NCBI GenBank assembly: GCA_016201185.1
Contig: JACQDG010000252.1
Span: forward strand, 1 to 5,203
Source of the DNA: Acidobacteriota bacterium
GTDB lineage: Bacteria; Acidobacteriota; Terriglobia; Bryobacterales; JACQDG01
DNA length: 5,203 nt
Reading direction: 5' to 3'
A model generated the notes under the pieces. The model was not told the DNA's origin. It searched no databases and saw nothing but the letters and a program-made list of their open reading frames with translations. Position numbers and translations under genes: made by a program. Of the stretch, positions 1 through 4,571 are shown one piece after another. The first letter of the stretch is position 1; the number at the start of each line of letters is the position of its first letter.

Positions 1-631
1 TGGACGGCAGGGCGACGTACTGGTTGATGTACGGGTCGTTGTTGTCTACGCCTTCAAGGAGGAAGTTGTTCGACTGTTCGCGGGCGCCATTAACGCTGAT
101 CGCCCCGCCCTGCGTCGAGTTCTGAGAGCCCTCGGCGGGCAACTGGCTCCCCGGGCCAAGGAGCGCGAAAAAAAGGAAGTTGCGCTCGTTTAGAGGCAAC
201 TCGCGCACGTGGCGGCCGTTGACCACCTGGCCCACGGTCGAGGTGTCAGTCTGGACCAGCGGAGGAGTATCGGTGACAATCACTTCCTCGGTGAGAATGC
301 CGACCTGAAGCGTGAAATCGACGCGCGCGGTCTGATCCACATCCAGGGTGACATCGCCATGGACACTGCGGCGAAACCCCGGTTTCTCCACCGACACCTG
401 ATACCGGCCTGGCGGCAAGAGAGCAACGGTGTAGTCGCCGTCATCGTTGGTTTCCGCCTCGCGGGTGGCATTGGTCCCCTCGTTGCGCACAATAACCAGG
501 GCTTTCGGGACGACAGCCCCACTGGGATCGGTTACTGTACCGGTGATGGTCCCCGTGGGACCTGTGGCGACGAGCGGAACGACGAGCAAGATTTCAAGCA
601 AAGGGGTAAGTAACAACCATCGACAACCCAT
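1..631 (-). CDS. Oar-like TonB-dependent receptor, N-terminal part (3' end outside the window)
   Basis: This gene starts at an ATG at 631 and stays open to the left edge, giving 210 codons and no stop. Residues 1 to about 23 form a signal peptide with a hydrophobic core (LLLTPLLEILLVVPLVA). Residues about 27-110 match a carboxypeptidase-regulatory-like domain: it opens with TGTITGTVTDPSGAVVPKA and contains the typical D-D-G-D-Y-T-V-A-L-L-P-P-G-R-Y-Q-V turn. Residues about 114-210 begin the plug, with the family signatures E-L-P-L-N-E-R-N-F and N-G-A-R-E-Q-S-N-N-F-L-L-E-G-V-D-N-N-D-P. Known members are about 1000-1200 residues long and form outer-membrane beta-barrels; the barrel would lie outside this window. 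The substrate cannot be read from this part. A seven-A run on the plus strand (169-175) encodes F-L-F-F in the plug without breaking the frame. An in-frame ATG also exists at 637, but the ribosome binding site favours 631. Confidence 0.93.
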   Translation of the reverse strand, partial: MGCRWLLLTPLLEILLVVPLVATGPTGTITGTVTDPSGAVVPKALVIVRNEGTNATREAETNDDGDYTVALLPPGRYQVSVEKPGFRRSVHGDVTLDVDQTARVDFTLQVGILTEEVIVTDTPPLVQTDTSTVGQVVNGRHVRELPLNERNFLFFALLGPGSQLPAEGSQNSTQGGAISVNGAREQSNNFLLEGVDNNDPYINQYVALPS

Positions 632-637
632 AGTCAT

Positions 638-642
638 CTCCC
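638..642 (-). promoter_or_regulatory. Ribosome binding site of the Oar-like receptor gene
   Basis: On the minus strand GGGAG lies 6 bases before the ATG at 631. It directly abuts the alternative in-frame ATG at 637, which is too close for initiation. This spacing decides the start at 631. Confidence 0.6.
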
Positions 643-741
643 AAGCCGATCGCTTTCGAACAAGTCCGGCTAATCGGTTGGCGCTGAGTTTCTCTGAACT
701 TTGGTTCGGGCAGCGTTTTCCACGATCTCCATCGTTACCAG

Positions 742-750
742 CATATAGCA
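742..750 (-). promoter_or_regulatory. Candidate extended -10 promoter for the Oar-like receptor gene
   Basis: The minus strand reads TGC followed by TATATG, resembling an extended -10 element (TGn plus TATAAT, 4 of 6 matches). No good -35 hexamer lies 17 bases upstream. If used, it would give a leader of about 100 bases before the ATG at 631. This rests on pattern matching alone and the support is weak. Confidence 0.22.
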
Positions 751-872
751 GACGTCCGCACTCCGGGGAGCGTTTCTGAGCCATCAAGTGAACAAGGGCA
801 GCAACAGGTTCGCCCGCGGGCGCCGTGCGTCGATTGCAATCAGGCCTACCCAACCGACACCGAAGTCGCGGC

Positions 873-1805
873 TCAGCGGGAATTCAGTTTGCTCCGGACG
901 TGGTGACGGATTTCCCGCAGGGAGGCCCCGCTGAAAATCAACGCCACAAACCCCAAGATGAGCAAGGGCCCGGTCAGGGTGAGGAAGGCCACCAGCGAGA
1001 AAGCGCCGGCGGTTCTCTTGTCTACGCCGAACAGGGTCAGGCCCACGACGCAGAAGAATTGGAAGGAACCGATGTTGCCCGGAGCGTTGGGGATCGCCAC
1101 GCCCAGGTGCAGGATCAGCAGCACGCCCGAGGCGACCCAAAAAGAATACTGCAGCCCGTAGCCCTTCATAAGAGCCCAGACAGCCAGGATCTGGATCAGC
1201 AGCAGCGCCAGGCTGGCGGCGGCGGCCCAATACAAGGAAGCCGAGTGGCCGATCCTCTGCAGCCCTTCGATCAGGCGGTCGAAAAAGTGCAGCAGCCGGG
1301 CCAGCAGTCCCCGGTGGCCGGCCGGCGTTTGCTCGAGCGCGTGGGTCACTTTCAAACCCTCGGCCAGGGTCACGACGAGCAGCACGGTTCCGGCGAGCAC
1401 CACCACGCCCAAGATCTGGGCTCCGTGCCGCACCAAATGGGGCAAGGGCAGCAGCAGCGCAGTGATCCCGAATCCCACCGCCAGCCAGATGCCGTCCAGC
1501 AGCCTTTCAATGGCGACCGAGCTCAGAACCACCGAATACTCGATCTCGGTCCATTGGGAGACCAGGTAAGCCCGCACCAGTTCGCCCCCGCGAAGCGGCA
1601 GAACTTCGTTGGTGAAAAGCCCGACGTAGATGGCCTGTGTGGATCGATAAAGGGAGGGCGGTCCCAGCGGCGCCAGGACGAAGTTCCAGCGCACCGCCTG
1701 GCAAACATAAGAGAGGATGTCGAAGAAGACCGCCGCCGCTACCCACTTCCAGTCGAGGTGGGTCAGGTGCCGGCCGAATCTCTTCCAATCAAGCCCGTGG
1801 AGCAT
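873..1805 (-). CDS. Flippase-like (LPG synthase TM / UPF0104) membrane domain considered alone
   Basis: If this part were translated on its own, the ATG at 1805 (M-L-H-G-L-D-W-K-R-F) would give a 310-residue protein, close to the usual 300-340 for the family. No ribosome binding site precedes that ATG; the upstream bases still encode RhaB. The first visible residues, L-D-W-K-R-F-G-R-H-L, match the loop that normally follows the first membrane helix, so the true N-terminus appears lost. The stop is TGA at 873-875 after a basic tail (R-H-H-V-R-S-K-L-N-S-R), expected on the cytoplasmic side. Confidence 0.5.
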   Translation of the reverse strand: MLHGLDWKRFGRHLTHLDWKWVAAAVFFDILSYVCQAVRWNFVLAPLGPPSLYRSTQAIYVGLFTNEVLPLRGGELVRAYLVSQWTEIEYSVVLSSVAIERLLDGIWLAVGFGITALLLPLPHLVRHGAQILGVVVLAGTVLLVVTLAEGLKVTHALEQTPAGHRGLLARLLHFFDRLIEGLQRIGHSASLYWAAAASLALLLIQILAVWALMKGYGLQYSFWVASGVLLILHLGVAIPNAPGNIGSFQFFCVVGLTLFGVDKRTAGAFSLVAFLTLTGPLLILGFVALIFSGASLREIRHHVRSKLNSR

Positions 1806-2453
1806 ATAGCGGGCGGCCGCTTCGTTCCAGGGCTCCCGTGACGCGGGCAGATAGGTACGGGGCTCGAAGCTGCGCCGCACCACCTCGCGCAGCTCGGCCG
1901 GGCTGCCCAGGTGGCCCAGCGCCATCGCCTGCAACAGCACATTGCCCACCGCCGTGGCCTCTTCCGGACCGGCGATGACCGGCAGGCCCACCGCGTCCGC
2001 TGTGAACTGGCAGAGCACGGCATTGCGTGAGCCGCCGCCGACAATGTGCAGCTTGCGAAACGGCCGGCCCAGAATCCGCTGCAGGGTCTCCAGAACCGTC
2101 CGGTACTTCAGCGCCAGGCTCTCAAAAATCGAGCGGGCGATGGCGCCGGGCGACTGGGGCATCGGCTGGCTGGTGCGGCGGCAGAAAGCGGCGATCTTGG
2201 CCGGCATCTCGCCCGGGCTGAGAAAAGAAGGATCGTCCGGATCGAGGATCGCCGTCAGAGGCCGGGCCTTGAGCGCCGCCTCACACAGTTCTGCATAGCC
2301 GGCCTGATAGCCGCCGCGAGTCCATGCCCGGCGGCATTCCTCGAGCAGCCACATGCCGCTGATGTTCTTGAGCAGGCGGATCTTGTTCCAGGCCCCGCCT
2401 TCGTTGGTGAAATTAGAGGCGAGCGTCGCTTCGTTGATGATGGGCGCGTCCAC
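873..2453 (-). CDS. RhaB C-terminal half fused in frame to an LPG-synthase/flippase-like membrane domain
   Basis: This open frame encodes two unrelated parts. Residues 1 to about 216 (counted from the GTG at 2453) are the C-terminal half of L-rhamnulokinase: T-N-E-G-G at 16-20, L-K-N-I-S-G-M-W-L-L at 28-37, and the FGGY nucleotide-binding stretch L-H-I-V-G-G-G-S-R-N with A-G-P-E-E-A-T-A-V-G-N at 135-171. Kinase homology ends near Y216. From about M217 the protein becomes a polytopic membrane protein of the lysylphosphatidylglycerol synthase TM/flippase-like family (formerly UPF0104). It shows L-P-L-R-G-G-E-L-V-R-A-Y-L, E-R-L-L-D-G-I-W-L and P-N-A-P-G-N-I-G-S-F, with about seven hydrophobic segments near 236-255, 318-336, 345-363, 408-427, 436-456, 462-476 and 483-508. 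Family members usually begin with one more membrane helix, which is absent here. No Shine-Dalgarno precedes the GTG at 2453; the frame is open back to 2507, so this GTG is probably not a true start. Members of this family are proposed to act in lipid or glycoconjugate transfer or flipping; the substrate here is unknown. Confidence 0.85.
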   Translation of the reverse strand: MDAPIINEATLASNFTNEGGAWNKIRLLKNISGMWLLEECRRAWTRGGYQAGYAELCEAALKARPLTAILDPDDPSFLSPGEMPAKIAAFCRRTSQPMPQSPGAIARSIFESLALKYRTVLETLQRILGRPFRKLHIVGGGSRNAVLCQFTADAVGLPVIAGPEEATAVGNVLLQAMALGHLGSPAELREVVRRSFEPRTYLPASREPWNEAAARYMLHGLDWKRFGRHLTHLDWKWVAAAVFFDILSYVCQAVRWNFVLAPLGPPSLYRSTQAIYVGLFTNEVLPLRGGELVRAYLVSQWTEIEYSVVLSSVAIERLLDGIWLAVGFGITALLLPLPHLVRHGAQILGVVVLAGTVLLVVTLAEGLKVTHALEQTPAGHRGLLARLLHFFDRLIEGLQRIGHSASLYWAAAASLALLLIQILAVWALMKGYGLQYSFWVASGVLLILHLGVAIPNAPGNIGSFQFFCVVGLTLFGVDKRTAGAFSLVAFLTLTGPLLILGFVALIFSGASLREIRHHVRSKLNSR

Positions 2454-2480
2454 TTCGGCGCCCAGCAGCGACCAGGTGCC
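1806..2480 (-). pseudogene. rhaB: Displaced C-terminal segment of L-rhamnulokinase
   Basis: This marks the kinase portion of the fused frame. It begins at G-T-W-S-L-L-G-A-E (codon at 2480), which in intact RhaB follows S-S directly in the second actin-like domain. It runs to E-A-A-A-R-Y just before 1805. The tail of about five to ten residues and the stop codon expected in RhaB are missing. With the N-terminal fragment (3180 to about 2485) it accounts for almost a whole rhamnulokinase, except for about 30 residues at the junction. It is called a pseudogene because neither fragment alone would make both lobes of the active site. Confidence 0.65.
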
Positions 2481-3180
2481 GGGCCGGTCCGGCGCCTGTT
2501 TCCTCCGCTACTGACGGAAGCAGGGGTCCGAGCCAGGTGGAAGGCGGAACGATCTCCGGAAGAATGCGAGGCGGCAGGCCGAGCCGGTCAAATAATTCCC
2601 GGTCCCAGGCGCCGCGCAGGGGGTCATAGAACTGCGTGGTGCTGGCTATGGTCGCTTCGCTTACTACCCGCCCGGTGAACCAGTAATGGAACAGGTCGGG
2701 CATCAGGAGTAAAGTGCGCGCTTCGTCGAGCAGATGGGGCCGCTCCAGGCGCGTGGCGTAGAGCTGGTAGAGCGTGTTGAACGGCATGAACTGGATGCCG
2801 GTGCGCGCGAAGACCTCGGCCCGGGGGACCACGCTGAACAGCTTCTCCATCACGCCCTTGGTCCGCCGGTCGCGGTAATGATAGGGGTTTTCGAGGAGCG
2901 CCCCGTCGAGGCCCAGGAGGGCATAATCGACTCCCCAGGTGTCCACGCCGATGGAGGCCAGGCCGCCCTCAGCCCGGCTCGCCGCGGCGGCCAGCCCTTT
3001 TTTCATTTCGTCGAACAGCCGCAGAGCGTCCCAATAAAGGCTCGAGAAAACGCGGGCCGGACCGTTCGAGAACCGGTGCGCTTCTTCCAGGCTGAGCCGC
3101 CGGCCGTCAAAGCGCCCCAGCATGGCGCGCCCGCTTTCTGCGCCCAGGTCGAAAGCCAAAAAGTTCGCCGTGGCCGACAC
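2413..3180 (-). CDS. rhaB: L-rhamnulokinase, N-terminal half (interrupted by deletion and frameshift)
   Basis: RhaB phosphorylates L-rhamnulose to L-rhamnulose-1-phosphate with ATP, in cytoplasmic rhamnose catabolism. The start is taken as the GTG at 3180, giving V-S-A-T-A-N-F-L-A-F-D-L-G-A-E-S-G-R, the FGGY phosphate-binding opening. Further rhamnulokinase hallmarks are I-G-V-D-T-W-G-V-D-Y, P-Y-H-Y-R-D-R-R-T, R-T-G-I-Q-F-M-P-F-N-T-L-Y-Q-L and L-L-M-P-D-L-F-H-Y-W-F-T-G. Homology holds to L-G-P-L-L-P-S-V-A-E-E-T-G-A-G-P (codon at about 2487). The remaining 23 residues to the stop at 2413 are out-of-frame translation of the next RhaB segment. Intact RhaB is about 480-490 residues; this piece has about 232 genuine ones. 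The missing segment carries the H-D-T catalytic motif, so the fragment should be inactive as a kinase. A GTG at 3237 overlaps the preceding stop (GTGA) but lacks a Shine-Dalgarno and would add 19 unneeded residues. Confidence 0.88.
   Translation of the reverse strand: MSATANFLAFDLGAESGRAMLGRFDGRRLSLEEAHRFSNGPARVFSSLYWDALRLFDEMKKGLAAAASRAEGGLASIGVDTWGVDYALLGLDGALLENPYHYRDRRTKGVMEKLFSVVPRAEVFARTGIQFMPFNTLYQLYATRLERPHLLDEARTLLLMPDLFHYWFTGRVVSEATIASTTQFYDPLRGAWDRELFDRLGLPPRILPEIVPPSTWLGPLLPSVAEETGAGPARHLVAAGRRSGRAHHQRSDARL
2470..2495 (-). other. rhaB: Deletion/frameshift junction inside rhaB
   Basis: Reading the minus strand, the first frame gives E-E-T-G-A-G-P up to about 2485, and the frame shifted by one base gives G-T-W-S-L-L-G-A-E-V-D-A-P from 2480. 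Compared with RhaB family sequences recalled from memory, roughly 30 residues between these blocks are absent. They include the stretch with H-D-T-A-S-A-V and the Y-x-S-S that precedes G-T-W-S. The change of frame means the missing length is not a multiple of three (3n+2 by codon phase). No insertion sequence is present at the point. Confidence 0.75.
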
Positions 3181-3190
3181 TGCCCCTTTT

Positions 3191-3195
3191 CCTCC
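3191..3195 (-). promoter_or_regulatory. Ribosome binding site of rhaB
   Basis: The minus strand reads GGAGG followed by AAAAGGGGCA and then GTG at 3180. The 10-base spacing is slightly long but acceptable. Together with the position of the FGGY opening motif, it decides the GTG at 3180 over the GTG at 3237. Confidence 0.6.
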
Positions 3196-3211
3196 GAAAG
3201 AAAGGACTCGA

Positions 3212-3229
3212 TCGGGATTATAATCCCGA
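3212..3229. promoter_or_regulatory. Perfect 18-bp palindrome upstream of rhaB (possible operator)
   Basis: TCGGGATTATAATCCCGA is its own reverse complement. It lies between the Cache gene stop (3234-3236) and the rhaB GTG (3180), centred about 40 bp upstream of that start. Its centre contains TATAAT on both strands, a perfect -10 hexamer, but no good -35 lies 17 bases upstream. It could be an operator for a dimeric regulator overlapping a promoter. As RNA it could fold into a 7-bp stem with a TATA loop, followed only by an interrupted T-rich stretch, so a weak terminator or processing hairpin is an alternative. Confidence 0.45.
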
Positions 3230-3233
3230 CCAT

Positions 3234-4355
3234 TCACTGACTGATAGGGGGATGAAACTCTTCCTCGATCTCCTCGATTTCACCCTTTTTGTGTATGGAG
3301 AAATAGACGGACAGGACCGTCGCCGCGATCAATCCGAGGACGGCCATCAATATGATGAGCCGCTCAGTGGTGCGCACGGGGCCGAAGGCGTCCGCAACCG
3401 GCTGCGACACCAATGCCACCCATGCGAGCTTCTGGTAATCCTGCTTCAAGCCGCTGTCGGCGTAGCCGGTCATCGTGTTGCCCATGCCTCTCAGGTTGGC
3501 GACGAGATAACCGCTCTGGCGGCCCTGGAGCGCGCCAAAGGCATCGGTAACCGCGGCGTACTCCGCCGATTTCAGGTTGGCGGGAAGGCTGACATTGGGG
3601 CTGATAATGACGCTCCCGTCCTGCCTTACCAGCAAGGCGCGAGTGCCGGCGCCGGTCTGGGCTCGCTTCACAATAGGAAATATGCTGGAAACCTCGATCA
3701 GCGCATCCAGCGTGCCGATGAAGCGATTGGAGCCTTCTTCCAGGATGGGAACTCCGATTCCGATGTAGTTGGATTTCGTCACTTCGTCATATTCGATATC
3801 CGTCAGGCTGATGGCCCCTCTGCCGCCGGCGTAAATGTCCTGCCAGTAGGGTTCATCGGCCTGATAGTAATTTCTGGTCTTGTGAGTAGCAGCAACCGTG
3901 GCGCCCCTCTCGTCGGTCACGGTAATCCGCAGGAATTTACCGTCGAGTTCCCGGTAGCGGCGCAGAGAACGGGAGGCGCGGGAGGAAAGCATCTGCTTCA
4001 CCATCCCAGTGGATTCCGGCGTGTTCCAGATCTTCTCGATTCGTTTGACTTTTTCGTTGAACGCGGAATCGCTGAACCCCTGGTAGGACCGGTTGGCTTC
4101 CACCACCGCGTCCTCGACCGCCGAATCAGCCGCCATTAGAGCCACTTCCACAACCTCGCCGTGAATGAAATCGGCGATCTCCGTGGCGGTGGATTCAGCA
4201 ATGTTCTTGAATTGAGCGCCGATGGTCCGTTCGAGGTTTTTCCGGCTTTCGGCGACGCTGTACAGGGCGACCAGGCAGATGGGAACGACCGTGATAAACA
4301 GTCCCATCAACAGCTTTCGAAAGGTGATGCGGAATTCCAGGGTCTCTTGCGGCAT
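3234..4355 (-). CDS. Membrane-anchored double-Cache-type sensor protein lacking an output domain
   Basis: The 373-residue product has an N-terminal membrane helix at about 15-35, a large extracytoplasmic region at about 36-330, a second membrane helix at about 332-354 and an acidic cytoplasmic tail (K-K-G-E-I-E-E-I-E-E-E-F). The extracytoplasmic part looks like a dCache ligand-binding module. A membrane-proximal helix at about 36-90 precedes the first beta-sheet subdomain, with I-T-V-T-D-E-R-G-A-T-V-A-A-T, the Cache-typical D-E-P-Y-W-Q-D-I-Y-A-G-G-R-G (167-180) and Y-I-G-I-G-V-P-I-L (197-205). The second subdomain has L-L-V-R-Q-D-G-S-V-I-I-S-P (241-253) and ends with W-V-A-L-V-S-Q-P-V-A-D-A-F (312-324). 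Such modules normally feed chemoreceptors, histidine kinases or cyclic-di-GMP enzymes through HAMP. None of these follows here: the stop comes 19 residues after the second helix. It may signal through a separate partner or be a truncated receptor. The ligand is unknown. Confidence 0.85.
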   Translation of the reverse strand: MPQETLEFRITFRKLLMGLFITVVPICLVALYSVAESRKNLERTIGAQFKNIAESTATEIADFIHGEVVEVALMAADSAVEDAVVEANRSYQGFSDSAFNEKVKRIEKIWNTPESTGMVKQMLSSRASRSLRRYRELDGKFLRITVTDERGATVAATHKTRNYYQADEPYWQDIYAGGRGAISLTDIEYDEVTKSNYIGIGVPILEEGSNRFIGTLDALIEVSSIFPIVKRAQTGAGTRALLVRQDGSVIISPNVSLPANLKSAEYAAVTDAFGALQGRQSGYLVANLRGMGNTMTGYADSGLKQDYQKLAWVALVSQPVADAFGPVRTTERLIILMAVLGLIAATVLSVYFSIHKKGEIEEIEEEFHPPISQ

Positions 4356-4360
4356 GGCGA

Positions 4361-4368
4361 ACCTCCTT
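4361..4368 (-). promoter_or_regulatory. Strong ribosome binding site of the Cache gene
   Basis: The minus strand reads AAGGAGGT followed by TCGCC and then ATG at 4355. This is a near-perfect Shine-Dalgarno at good spacing and fixes the start. Confidence 0.8.
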
Positions 4369-4399
4369 CCACGGCAGAACTTGCGGGCTCAGCGTTGCC

Positions 4400-4428
4400 A
4401 CAATACAAGGAGCCACGACGGGTCTCAC
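4400..4428 (-). promoter_or_regulatory. Candidate sigma70-type promoter for the Cache gene
   Basis: On the minus strand GTGAGA (4428-4423) and TATTGT (4405-4400) are separated by exactly 17 bases. Each matches its consensus at four of six positions. It would start transcription about 40 bases before the ATG at 4355. This is a weak, pattern-only prediction. Confidence 0.3.
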
Positions 4429-4571
4429 CTAAGACCAGAATAACGCGGAAACCCGGTGGGAACCAGAAGTCAATGCCAAGGCAAGACAACAGCTTTGCGC
4501 TACGGATAATTCCGGTCCAGTTAGGTCGCTGAGGACCAGGCCCGGCCAGAGCCGAGCCCGGCCGATACTGA

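Larger units (their letters stand above)
632..872. other. Intergenic region between the flippase fusion and the Oar-like receptor
   Basis: This 241-bp stretch has no coding potential that I can support on either strand. It holds the receptor's ribosome binding site, the weak -10 candidate, a 12-bp perfect G+C palindrome (CGCCCGCGGGCG, 811-822) and a 10-bp palindrome (GATTGCAATC, 832-841). Neither palindrome has a loop or a following T-run, so no intrinsic terminator is evident after the fusion gene, which ends at 873. The gap suggests that the receptor is transcribed separately. Confidence 0.5.
4356..4571. other. Intergenic region between the oxidoreductase and Cache genes
   Basis: This 216-bp gap contains the Cache ribosome binding site and the weak promoter candidate. 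Close to the oxidoreductase stop there is a direct repeat of GCCCGGCC (4540-4547 and 4556-4563) and a short GGTCC/GGACC inverted repeat (4514-4518 with 4533-4537). No stem followed by a T-run is visible, so I call no terminator. Frames crossing the gap look like out-of-frame noise. Confidence 0.45.

Noticed and set aside
169..175. Seven-A run in the receptor gene as a frameshift or phase-variation site
   Set aside because: The frame is continuous through it and the protein motifs on both sides are intact. A run of seven is not long enough by itself to argue for phase variation.
811..822. 12-bp G+C palindrome CGCCCGCGGGCG downstream of the flippase fusion as a terminator
   Set aside because: It has no loop and no T-run after it on the minus strand. 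Short G+C palindromes are expected in this base composition.
784..1230. A 148-codon minus-strand frame overlapping the end of the flippase and the following gap
   Set aside because: It is the shifted frame of the flippase C-terminus with arginine/proline-rich composition and no family motif. The overlapping frame has clear membrane helices and conserved motifs.
825..1841. A 338-codon open frame on the plus strand opposite the flippase/RhaB region
   Set aside because: It is rich in Q, G, R, H and P with no recognisable motif. The opposite strand encodes conserved kinase and membrane-protein motifs across the same bases. It is a typical G+C-rich antisense shadow.
3181..3237. GTG at 3237 as the rhaB start, overlapping the Cache stop as GTGA
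   Set aside because: The 4-bp overlap looks like translational coupling, but no Shine-Dalgarno precedes it. It would add 19 residues before the normal FGGY opening and place the palindrome inside the coding region. The GTG at 3180 has GGAGG upstream.
4514..4563. Repeats after the oxidoreductase stop (GGTCC/GGACC inverted, GCCCGGCC direct) as a terminator or attachment site
   Set aside because: The stem is only 5 bp with a 14-base loop and no U-tract. The 8-bp direct repeat is low-complexity G+C with nothing mobile nearby.
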